Source: Bacilli bacterium
Lineage (GTDB): Bacteria > Bacillota_I > Bacilli_A > RF39 > UBA660
Direction: 5' to 3'
Assembly (NCBI GenBank): GCA_016302505.1
Contig: JAEDNL010000002.1
Coordinates: 1-64,000, forward strand
Length of the DNA stretch: 64,000 nucleotides
Shown: positions 46,163-53,595 of the stretch, one piece after another
Layout of the letters: each line of letters opens with the position of its first letter
Numbering within the stretch: the stretch's first letter is position 1
Position numbers and translations under genes: made by a program
Notes under the pieces: model-generated
Databases searched by the model: none
Told to the model about the DNA's origin: nothing
Seen by the model: only the letters and a program-made list of their open reading frames with translations

Positions 46163-46204
46163 TTATATGAATAAAATAGATAACTATATTTGGAGGAAAA
46201 AAGA

Positions 46205-47002
46205 ATGAGTAATATATTAATAGGGATAAAAAGATTTTTAAAGAATAAAAATACAATAACAATTCTTGCATTACTTTTATGTGTTGGACTTATTTATGCT
46301 GGTTACAATTGGAGAATTAAAAAAGCAACTGAGCCAATAAATGTTCCATATGCTATTCAAACACTTTCACCAAGAACACAAATAACTAGTGAAATGGTTG
46401 GTACTCGTAAAGTGGCAGGAAAAATTGTTACTAAAGATGTTATATTAAATCAAAATGAAATAATTAATAAATATGTTAGTAATGAAGCAGAAATTCCAGC
46501 AGGTAGTATGTTTTATAAATCAACTGTTATTGAATGGGAGGAAATGCCAACAAGTTTAACTGAGAATATACCTGATGGTAATACAATTGTGTCTCTTCCT
46601 GTTACAACAGAAACTACTTATGGAAATTCTATATTTCCTGGTAACTACATTGATTTATATTATGTAGGTACTTACAATGGAAAAACTTTAATAGGAAAAT
46701 TTATTGAAAGTATTAAAGTTCTTTCAGTAACAGATAGTTCCGGTAATAATGTGTTTGAACAAAGCAGTGATATTCCATCTCCTTCATATATAATTTTTTC
46801 AGTACCTGAAGATATGCATTTATTATTAAGAAAAGCATTATATTTAAATGGTACTATATTCCCTGTACCAAGAAATTCAGAATATTCAAAAAATCCTAAG
46901 GCTACTGTAATAAGTAGTACACAAATACAACAATTAATACTTTCACAAACAGTTAATGTAAGTGAAAAAGATTTGAATTCAATAAAAATAGGAGGTAACT
47001 AA
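46205..47002 (+). CDS. cpaB: CpaB/RcpC-like Tad pilus assembly protein 1 (SAF domain)
   Basis: GGAGG at 46192-46196 selects ATG 46205 over the TTG at 46190. There is an N-terminal membrane helix (about 16-36) and then an extracellular SAF-type beta-clip: VPYAIQTLSPRTQITSEMV near 45-65, IPAGSMFYKSTV near 100, and the FPGNYIDLYYV/EDMHLLLRKAL region typical of CpaB C-terminal parts. In Gram-negative bacteria CpaB is periplasmic; here it should face the wall. It overlaps the second copy by TAATG. Confidence 0.8.
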   Translation: MSNILIGIKRFLKNKNTITILALLLCVGLIYAGYNWRIKKATEPINVPYAIQTLSPRTQITSEMVGTRKVAGKIVTKDVILNQNEIINKYVSNEAEIPAGSMFYKSTVIEWEEMPTSLTENIPDGNTIVSLPVTTETTYGNSIFPGNYIDLYYVGTYNGKTLIGKFIESIKVLSVTDSSGNNVFEQSSDIPSPSYIIFSVPEDMHLLLRKALYLNGTIFPVPRNSEYSKNPKATVISSTQIQQLILSQTVNVSEKDLNSIKIGGN

Positions 47003-47784
47003 TGAAAAAGATATTTGCAAATAAAGGAGTTGTTACTTTCTTAGGTGGAATACTTTGTATAGTAATTTTGTTTTTTGCATATAGATATAGAGTTAATAAA
47101 GAAATTAATCCTATTAGTGTTCCCTATGCTAAAACAAAACTAGAATCTAGGACTGAAATCACAAATGAAAATGTTGGTACAGTTAAAGTTCCTGCATCTA
47201 TGGTAACTGAAGGAGTTATAAGAGATAAAAGCCAAGTAATAGGAAAATATGTAAATTATAATACATTTATTCCAGCAGGTAGTTTATTTTATGCATCTAG
47301 TGTAATTACATGGGATCAAATGCCTGATTCAGCATGGTCAGATATACCAGATGGTAATACAATTGTATATTTATCAGCTACTTCTACAACTACTGGTTCA
47401 TTTATTTATCCTGGTGATAAAATAGATTTATATTTTAAAACTACTGATAATGGAAAACTTGTATATGGAAAATTAATTGAGGGAATTAAAGTTTTAGCAG
47501 TTAAAGATTCAACAGGTGCTCATATATTTAAGAAAACTGCTAGTCAAAAAGATTTTTCAACATTGATTTTCTCATTATCAGAAGATCTACATTTATTACT
47601 TAGAAAATCTGGATATGTGTCTGGTGAAATAATTCCTGTAACTAGAAATCAAGATTATTGTAAAGATAAAGACTGTACAAAAGTTTCAAGTACATATTTA
47701 AGAAACTTAATTGAATCACAAGTTGACAGTGCTGTTCAAGATAATACAACTAGCAGTGATAGTCAAGTTAAAGTAACAGAGTAA
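47002..47784 (+). CDS. CpaB/RcpC-like Tad pilus assembly protein 2
   Basis: This tandem paralogue of the preceding gene has a membrane helix (about 8-25), SAF region VPYAKTKLESRTEITNENV near 36-54, IPAGSLFYASSV near 93, YPGDKIDLYFK and EDLHLLLRKSG. A pair of Cys near residue 217-222 (YCKDKDC) and a Ser/Asp/Thr-rich tail are unique to it. Two CpaB copies may form a hetero-oligomer or serve the two surface cassettes (inference). Confidence 0.8.
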   Translation: MKKIFANKGVVTFLGGILCIVILFFAYRYRVNKEINPISVPYAKTKLESRTEITNENVGTVKVPASMVTEGVIRDKSQVIGKYVNYNTFIPAGSLFYASSVITWDQMPDSAWSDIPDGNTIVYLSATSTTTGSFIYPGDKIDLYFKTTDNGKLVYGKLIEGIKVLAVKDSTGAHIFKKTASQKDFSTLIFSLSEDLHLLLRKSGYVSGEIIPVTRNQDYCKDKDCTKVSSTYLRNLIESQVDSAVQDNTTSSDSQVKVTE

Positions 47785-47817
47785 AATAAAAAAATAAAGA
47801 ATAAGAAAGGGTATAAT

Positions 47818-48963
47818 ATGGAAGATTTGGTATTTTCTCAAATTGATTTTGGACTTTTAATGCCATTGTTACAAGATGATGATATAACAGATATATCATA
47901 TTCTAACAATGGGCAAGTACATATTAAGACTCTTTCTCAAGGTATAAAACAAGTTAAAATTGAAGGTCTTAATAATGAAGTGATGGAAAAATTAGCATTT
48001 CAATGTTCAAATGTAATGGGTAAGACATTTAATATGGCTCATCCACTACTTGATGCTGAAAGTGCTGAACTTCGTCTTAATTTTGTACATGAGTCAATTG
48101 CAACTAATGGTATTGCTGTATTAATAAGAAAAACACCTGCTAAAATAAGACTTAATAAAGAAAAATTGGTTAGTGAAGATTATGTATCATTAAAATTACA
48201 TGATTTTCTAATTACATGTGTCCAAGGACACTGTAATATATTGGTTAGTGGTGAAACTGGTTCTGGAAAAACTGAACTTGTAAAATATTTAGCAAGTAAA
48301 ATAAAAGAAGATGAAAAGATAATTACTATTGAAGATACATTGGAACTTCATTTAGATAAGATATATCCAACGCGAGATATAGTTGCTATGAAAACTAATA
48401 ATATAGCATCATATTCAGATGTTTTAGTGGCGTGTATGAGACAAAATCCAAGATGGATTTTACTATCAGAAGTTCGTTCGGCTGAAGCTGTTATGGCAGT
48501 TAGAAACTCTATTTCTTCTGGACATAACATTTTATCAACAATTCATTCAGATAAAGCAAGTGCTATTCCAATGAGACTTTATTCATTATTAGAAACAAGT
48601 CAAGATATTGATCAATTTATTAAAGGTATGCATAGATATATTCAACTAGGAATACATGTTAAAGGTTTTTTCTCTAAAAAATATAATAGGTTTCAAAGAG
48701 AAATAACACAAGTAGTTGAGTTTTATGTTGATGATGATAATGGTGAAGCTAAAGTAAATGTTTTATATTCAAGAGATTTGCTAGGAAATGAAGTATATAA
48801 TAATCCAACTACGCATTTGATAGATTATTTATCTTCACAGGGAATTAGTATGCAAGAAGATCCATTTATACCAAAAGAAAGTGAAATAAAAGAAGTAAAT
48901 GAAGATAATAAAGAGATAACTCAAGAGGTTAAACCTAATAATATAGAAATTATAGAGTTATAG
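47818..48963 (+). CDS. tadA: TadA/CpaF-family secretion ATPase
   Basis: This VirB11/PulE-superfamily hexameric ATPase powers pilus assembly at the inner face of the membrane. It has the N-terminal CpaF region (LLQDDDITDISYSN, MAHPLLDAESAELRLNFV), Walker A GETGSGKTEL at about 145-154, the Asp-box near ITIEDTLEL, Walker B region RWILLSEVRSAEA and the His-box GHNILSTIHSDKA. At 381 residues it is complete. It lies 33 bases after cpaB2 and 13 before tadB. AAAGG precedes ATG. Confidence 0.95.
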   Translation: MEDLVFSQIDFGLLMPLLQDDDITDISYSNNGQVHIKTLSQGIKQVKIEGLNNEVMEKLAFQCSNVMGKTFNMAHPLLDAESAELRLNFVHESIATNGIAVLIRKTPAKIRLNKEKLVSEDYVSLKLHDFLITCVQGHCNILVSGETGSGKTELVKYLASKIKEDEKIITIEDTLELHLDKIYPTRDIVAMKTNNIASYSDVLVACMRQNPRWILLSEVRSAEAVMAVRNSISSGHNILSTIHSDKASAIPMRLYSLLETSQDIDQFIKGMHRYIQLGIHVKGFFSKKYNRFQREITQVVEFYVDDDNGEAKVNVLYSRDLLGNEVYNNPTTHLIDYLSSQGISMQEDPFIPKESEIKEVNEDNKEITQEVKPNNIEIIEL

Positions 48964-48976
48964 GAGGTGTGTATAT

Positions 48977-49876
48977 ATGTATATAGAAATTCTCATTATT
49001 GCTGTTATATTAATATTCATATATATATATAGAAAGAATACTGGAGATAGTTCTTACAAATTTATTAATAAAACAATAGGTGATACTTATAATAAATATG
49101 CTCCTTATTCATTTAAAGTTGTAAGAGAGAAAGCTAAAGAACTAGGACAAGAATATACCAGTAGACAATATGTTGTTCAAATAATAATATTTGGTGTATC
49201 AGCTGCTTTTATAGCATATTTATATTTTTATAGTATATTGTGGAGCGTAGTATATGCAGTGGCTGCGATATTGATGGTTCCATACTTAGCATATATGAGA
49301 TGTAAAAAAGCATATAGTGAGTTTATATTTGAACAAATACAAGTATATACAACTAATGTAATAATGGAATTTAATACAACTCAATCTTTTGTAAAAGCAT
49401 TAGAAGGTGTAAGAGATTCTGGAGTGTTAGAAGATCCATTACTTACTGATGTTAAAGAAATGATACAAATGTCATATGAAAATGGTACGATTGATGAAGC
49501 TATTAGATTTATGAATGAAAAATATGATTACTATGTAATAAAAAATATGCATCAATTATTCTTACAAATAACAAAAGAAGGTTCTAAAGATTCAGGTGAA
49601 GCTCTAGAAGGAATGCTTCAAGATATAGATATGTTAGTTGAAAGTGTATATAGAGATAGAATAGATAGAACAACTTTTTATAAGAAATTTATTACATTTG
49701 GTTTAATGCTATATTTGTTAGTATTATTGATACAATTATTCTTAGGAGAGGCTAGTTATTTAGCATTATTAGATGAAGTATTTGTAGTTATATTATTACA
49801 TTGTGTAATTTTAATAAATACATACTTCTTAATATCAGGTATTAAATATTATCATGAAGATGTGGGGGCTGAATAA
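48977..49876 (+). CDS. tadB: TadB-like pilus platform membrane protein
   Basis: It has an N-terminal helix (about 2-18), a pair of helices near 70-112 and a C-terminal pair near 235-290. A cytoplasmic helical T2SSF-type domain lies between (VIMEFNTTQSFVKALEGVRDSG..., EGSKDSGEALEGMLQDIDML). It is expected to work with TadC and the ATPase as the membrane motor. TadC starts on the last base of its stop codon region (ATAATGG overlap). Confidence 0.85.
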   Translation: MYIEILIIAVILIFIYIYRKNTGDSSYKFINKTIGDTYNKYAPYSFKVVREKAKELGQEYTSRQYVVQIIIFGVSAAFIAYLYFYSILWSVVYAVAAILMVPYLAYMRCKKAYSEFIFEQIQVYTTNVIMEFNTTQSFVKALEGVRDSGVLEDPLLTDVKEMIQMSYENGTIDEAIRFMNEKYDYYVIKNMHQLFLQITKEGSKDSGEALEGMLQDIDMLVESVYRDRIDRTTFYKKFITFGLMLYLLVLLIQLFLGEASYLALLDEVFVVILLHCVILINTYFLISGIKYYHEDVGAE

Positions 49877-50673
49877 TGGAAATAGTTTTAGTAGGTATAA
49901 TATTATTGTTTTTATTTAATTATATAGGAGCATTCAATTTTAATACATTTATAGCTGATAACAAAGCATTATTTTCTAAATTAAAAGAAGATGACTATGA
50001 CTTTCTTTTAGTATCAAAATATGGAGATCAAGTTGATGTTAATGTAAAATTTCAATCTAGGGTAAAAAGTGCTATTATAGCATTTATAATAGGTTTAATA
50101 ATTGCGATTACATCTATATCAGGACTTAATTTTGCTGTTAAGCTGGTTGGTGTGTTTTTAGTAACGTACTTTGTATTTAAAAATGATTATAATTCAGTTA
50201 AAGCTTATTATAAGAAACATTTACATGATATTAATTTAAAGTTACCATATTATTTAAAGAGTTTAGAAATATTAATTCAACATTATACAGTACCTGTCGC
50301 AATAACAAGAAGTTTAGAACAAGCACCTGAGATGTTTAAACCTGGTCTTAGAGAATTAATAGCATCAATTGATTCAGGAGATTCTACAATTGAACCATAT
50401 ATGGCTTTTGCTAGAAGGTATCCTGTAAGAGATTCAATGAGAATGATGAGACTTTTGTATAGACTTAGTCTTGGTAGTCAAGAAAGAAAACAAGAACAAT
50501 TAATAGTATTTTCAAGAACAATATCAAATTTACAATCTAAATCAAGAGATACTAAGTATAAAGAAAGATTAGAAAAAATGGAAAAGAAGACTATGACAAT
50601 GTTTACTGCAACTGGTGCAGGAGTAATGATTATATTAGTACTTTCTATTATGCAACAGTTTACAGCTATGTAA
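49876..50673 (+). CDS. tadC: TadC-like pilus platform membrane protein
   Basis: It has an N-terminal helix, a helix pair at about 65-110, a cytoplasmic T2SSF domain (LPYYLKSLEILIQHYTVPVA..., RYPVRDSMRMMRLLYRLSLG) and a C-terminal helix (about 240-262). It forms the second half of the platform with TadB. A 78-base gap with a new promoter separates it from the pilin genes. Confidence 0.85.
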   Translation: MEIVLVGIILLFLFNYIGAFNFNTFIADNKALFSKLKEDDYDFLLVSKYGDQVDVNVKFQSRVKSAIIAFIIGLIIAITSISGLNFAVKLVGVFLVTYFVFKNDYNSVKAYYKKHLHDINLKLPYYLKSLEILIQHYTVPVAITRSLEQAPEMFKPGLRELIASIDSGDSTIEPYMAFARRYPVRDSMRMMRLLYRLSLGSQERKQEQLIVFSRTISNLQSKSRDTKYKERLEKMEKKTMTMFTATGAGVMIILVLSIMQQFTAM

Positions 50674-50681
50674 AAAAGATA

Positions 50682-50710
50682 TTGATTAAGAATAATTATT
50701 ATTGTATAAT
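50682..50710 (+). promoter_or_regulatory. Promoter of the pilin candidate
   Basis: TTGATT 50682-50687, 17 bases, TATAAT 50705-50710. It is placed before a 35-base leader and AAGGAGG (50737-50743), consistent with high separate expression of the small pilin. Confidence 0.65.
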
Positions 50711-50751
50711 TATATTGTAAATATATAAAAATATAAAAGGAGGAATATTAA

Positions 50752-51045
50752 ATGAAAGAAGCAACAGGAGAATTAAATATGACAGTTGTTACTATAGTAG
50801 CAATCGCTGCTGTAGCATTATTATTCTATGTATTCTTATGGCCAACAATACAAAAGAGTATTGTTAACCAAACATGTAAGACTTATGGTAGTAATTACGG
50901 TGCTGTTTATGTTAAAGATGCTAATTCTGGGACTGGTGCTAAAGTTGCCGAGTGGAAGTGCTGCCCAGGCAAAGTTACCAATGGTAAAGTTGGTAAACCG
51001 GATAAAAATAGTGCTGACTGTAAAGATGCAAACTTGGAAAAATAA
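50752..51045 (+). CDS. Candidate major Tad/Flp-type pilin (97 residues)
   Basis: A short head MKEATG is followed by ELNMTVV and a hydrophobic helix (about 11-28), the pilin N-terminal pattern with possible processing after Gly6. A small Cys-containing globular part follows (Cys about 39, 69, 70, 86). It is larger than a Flp pilin (~50-60 residues) but fits an assembly subunit. Its own promoter and strong ribosome site suggest abundance. No prepilin peptidase is in the window to confirm processing. Confidence 0.65.
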   Translation: MKEATGELNMTVVTIVAIAAVALLFYVFLWPTIQKSIVNQTCKTYGSNYGAVYVKDANSGTGAKVAEWKCCPGKVTNGKVGKPDKNSADCKDANLEK

Positions 51046-51067
51046 CGAATAATAAAGGAAAGAGCAT

Positions 51068-51601
51068 ATGAAGGAATCAATAGGTGGAACTTGGTTAATT
51101 GGTATAGTGGCACTATTTATAGTGCTCTTTTCTGCTTTTATGGCATATTCAATTAATTATACCAAAGCTTTTAGAGCAAAAAATGGTATTATTGATTTGA
51201 TAGAACAAAATGAAGGGTATACTTTTTATAATGGTACTACGCCAATAGATAATCTTAGTAATGAAAGTTTAAATAACGATAAGAGTGTTCAAGCACAAGC
51301 ATTTGGTTTAATTAAATCAATGGGATATGACTATGGTGATAGTAAAAGTAATGGAATAATTTGTAATAATGATGGTTCTATATCTGATGCATCAATAATT
51401 CAAAAAGCTGATCAACCTGGAGGTTTTTGTCTATATCGGATATGTAATAATGATGGAACTGTTAGATATAAAGTTGTTACTTATGTTATGATGAAATTTC
51501 CAGTAATTAATTTTGGTATAACTGTTCCAGTTAAAGGTGAAACAAAAACATTATATTATGAATTAGATAATGCATACAATGGTCTTTGTACTAATAAATA
51601 A
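51068..51601 (+). CDS. Minor pilin-like protein
   Basis: MKESIGG is followed by a hydrophobic helix (about 8-30, TWLIGIVALFIVLFSAF) and an exported domain with NEGYTFYNG and two CNNDG segments (IICNNDGSI, RICNNDGTV). The MKES head with Gly at 6-7 matches the cassette genes at 39.6 and 44.6 kb and the small pilin before it. It is probably a minor pilin or pseudopilin. Confidence 0.6.
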   Translation: MKESIGGTWLIGIVALFIVLFSAFMAYSINYTKAFRAKNGIIDLIEQNEGYTFYNGTTPIDNLSNESLNNDKSVQAQAFGLIKSMGYDYGDSKSNGIICNNDGSISDASIIQKADQPGGFCLYRICNNDGTVRYKVVTYVMMKFPVINFGITVPVKGETKTLYYELDNAYNGLCTNK

Positions 51602-51624
51602 TAAATAATCAGGGAGATGATGTT

Positions 51625-52599
51625 ATGAATGTAATGGTATACAATAAATATAAAGAATTATTAATGGGGCTTAATTTAGACATTATGAAGTCTATAGAGG
51701 GAGTTTTTAATGTTGATGAGATAATTGATACTTTTAGTAATTATTATTATGATAAAATGATTCTTGATATTACTGCTATTAGAGATTATCAAAATGCTGA
51801 TAATTTACAAAAATTAGCAATGAATATTAATATGGAAAATGTTATTTTATTATTAGATGATAGTCCTGAATGTAATTCTAAGACTTATCTTTCTAAATTA
51901 ATTAGTCTTGGTATTTATAATTTTACAAGAAATACAGAAGGAATTAATTATTTATTAGTACATCCTCATACATATAAAGATGTCGTTAATATTCATAATA
52001 TAAATTCAGTAGATGCTGATAATACTATGAATGCTAATATGAATACTAATAGTATTAATGATACTGACCCTGCTTTAGGTTTTACTACCGGGGGTAAATT
52101 AAGAGTAATAGGTTTTAAAAATGTTACTCCTCATGCTGGGGCAACATCATTAATATATATGCTTAAAAAAGTGTTATCTGAGACTCGTAGATGTGCCGCA
52201 TTGGAAGTTAATAAAGTAGACTTTCTATATTACAATGATAAAGATATGATTAGTACTACTACTAGTGAACTTCCTAAGGAATTTATGAAAAAACAAATGT
52301 ATGATGTTCTTCTTATAGATTTAAATGATTATGATGATTTATCTATATGTTCAAGTGTATTCTATTTACTTGAACCATCTACATTAATGGTAAATAAATT
52401 AGTTCATAAAAAGAGAGATATTTTTGATACTTTAAAAAATGAGAAAGTAGTGTTAAATAAGTGTAATTTAAGTCGTGAGGATGTTGCTACATTTGAATAT
52501 GAAACAAAATTAAAATTGTTTTATACACTTCCTCCGATGGATGATAGAAAGCTTGATAATGCTGAATTAAGAAAATTTATTAGTAAGATGGGCTTATAA
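51625..52599 (+). CDS. TadZ/CpaE-like protein with degenerate P-loop
   Basis: The N-terminal half (1-120) has the alpha/beta pattern of the response-regulator-like domain of CpaE/TadZ (YDKMILDITAIRDYQ, NVILLLDDSPE). After an Asn-rich linker (130-150) comes a MinD/ParA-like domain: LRVIGFKNVTPHAGATSL at 156-173 replaces the deviant Walker A, and the conserved Lys residues are absent; MYDVLLIDLNDYDD stands at Walker B. TadZ positions the pilus machine at the membrane. Here ATP hydrolysis is doubtful. It has a GGGAGA-type ribosome site and sits 23 bases after the minor pilin. Confidence 0.7.
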   Translation: MNVMVYNKYKELLMGLNLDIMKSIEGVFNVDEIIDTFSNYYYDKMILDITAIRDYQNADNLQKLAMNINMENVILLLDDSPECNSKTYLSKLISLGIYNFTRNTEGINYLLVHPHTYKDVVNIHNINSVDADNTMNANMNTNSINDTDPALGFTTGGKLRVIGFKNVTPHAGATSLIYMLKKVLSETRRCAALEVNKVDFLYYNDKDMISTTTSELPKEFMKKQMYDVLLIDLNDYDDLSICSSVFYLLEPSTLMVNKLVHKKRDIFDTLKNEKVVLNKCNLSREDVATFEYETKLKLFYTLPPMDDRKLDNAELRKFISKMGL

Positions 52600-52611
52600 T
52601 CGAGTATTCTA

Positions 52612-52640
52612 TTGACAAAAAAGGCAAAATCATATAAAAT
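52612..52640 (+). promoter_or_regulatory. Strong promoter of the VirB2-like gene
   Basis: Consensus TTGACA at 52612-52617, 17 bases, TAAAAT 52635-52640. Confidence 0.75.
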
Positions 52641-52664
52641 TTTAATTAGTGAGGAGTGGTGAAC

Positions 52665-53009
52665 ATGAGCGAAGAAACTATTTGTAGTGATTTAGGACCT
52701 ATATTAAGAATAGTAGGAATTGTTATTTGGGGAATTAAAGTAGTTGTACCAATTATTTTAATAGTTGTTGGTATGATTGATTTGGCAAAAGCAGTTACTG
52801 AAAAGAGTGATGATAAAATTAAAGCTGCTCAAAATAGTTTAATTAAAAAAGCTATTTCAGCAGTATTGGTTTTCTTAGTTGTAACTATTGTAGGATTATT
52901 AATGAAATTAATAGGTGATAGTAGTTATCAAGCATGTGTAGACTGTATTAATCATCCATTTAGTGAAAGTTGTAAGGCTCCAAATGGATACATTCCATCT
53001 GGTGATTAA
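52665..53009 (+). CDS. Small two-helix VirB2/TrbC-like membrane protein
   Basis: GAGGAG at 52651-52656 favours ATG 52665 over GTG 52656/52659. Two hydrophobic helices (about 12-36 and 60-80, counted from 52665) are separated by a charged loop KAVTEKSDDKIKAAQNSLIKKA. This is the layout of VirB2/TrbC pilins and of the Mbov_0395-type pilin-like proteins. A Cys-rich tail (ACVDCINHPFSESC) ends it. It has its own consensus promoter and terminator at the end of the Tad region, suggesting an abundant product. Role unknown. Confidence 0.65.
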   Translation: MSEETICSDLGPILRIVGIVIWGIKVVVPIILIVVGMIDLAKAVTEKSDDKIKAAQNSLIKKAISAVLVFLVVTIVGLLMKLIGDSSYQACVDCINHPFSESCKAPNGYIPSGD

Positions 53010-53013
53010 TAAT

Positions 53014-53038
53014 TTGAAGCATGGCTTCTTTTTTTTTG
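53014..53038 (+). terminator. Terminator at end of the Tad region
   Basis: GAAGC/GCTTC with a 3-base loop followed by nine or more Ts. Confidence 0.82.
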
Positions 53039-53061
53039 TAAGAATTATGTTTAAAAATCAC

Positions 53062-53090
53062 TTTAAATAAACTAATGTATATTGTATAAT
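53062..53090 (+). promoter_or_regulatory. Promoter of tagD
   Basis: TTTAAA 53062-53067, 17 bases, TATAAT 53085-53090. The leader to ATG 53108 would be only about 10 bases. Confidence 0.6.
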
Positions 53091-53107
53091 ATTATTGTAG
53101 GATTTAA

Positions 53108-53500
53108 ATGAAAAGAGTTTTAACATATGGTACATATGATTTATTACATTATGGTCATATTAGGTTATTAAAAAGAGCTAAAGCATTGGGTGATTATTTA
53201 ATAGTGGCATTATCTACTGATGAGTTTAATGAACTTAAAGGTAAAAAGTCATATCATCCATATAAAGAAAGAAAAGAGATGTTAGAGGCAATAAGATATG
53301 TTGATTTAGTAATTCCCGAAGAAAATTGGGAACAAAAAATTAATGATGTTAAAGAATATAAAGCTGATGTAGTAGTTATGGGTAGTGATTGGGCAAACAG
53401 TGATAGATTTGAATATTTAAAAGATTATTGTGATGTTGTATATCTTGATAGAACAGAGGGTGTATCTACAACAAAAATTAAAAAAGATTTAAAAGATTAA
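53108..53500 (+). CDS. tagD: Glycerol-3-phosphate cytidylyltransferase
   Basis: It makes CDP-glycerol from glycerol-3-phosphate and CTP for teichoic-acid-type polymers. The nucleotidyltransferase HxGH is HYGH at 14-17, and the second signature RTEGVSTTKI is at about 115-124. The length of 130 residues equals Bacillus TagD. GpsA, which makes the substrate, starts at the right edge of the window. The ribosome site is weak (TAGGAT) and the leader short. Confidence 0.95.
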   Translation: MKRVLTYGTYDLLHYGHIRLLKRAKALGDYLIVALSTDEFNELKGKKSYHPYKERKEMLEAIRYVDLVIPEENWEQKINDVKEYKADVVVMGSDWANSDRFEYLKDYCDVVYLDRTEGVSTTKIKKDLKD

Positions 53501-53504
53501 TGTA

Positions 53505-53533
53505 AATGGACTTACAAAAAGTATGTCCTTTTT
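53505..53533 (+). terminator. Terminator of tagD
   Basis: GGACTTAC/GTATGTCC (one mismatch) around AAAAA, then TTTTT. Confidence 0.75.
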
Positions 53534-53548
53534 ATAATATTTGTACAA

Positions 53549-53577
53549 TTGAAATATTACATATAAAGTGATATAAT
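53549..53577 (+). promoter_or_regulatory. Promoter of the LtaS-like gene
   Basis: TTGAAA 53549-53554, 17 bases, TATAAT 53572-53577, with TG at 53569-53570. Both core elements and the extended -10 are present. Confidence 0.8.
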
Positions 53578-53595
53578 ACTCATGAGGGAATTAGT

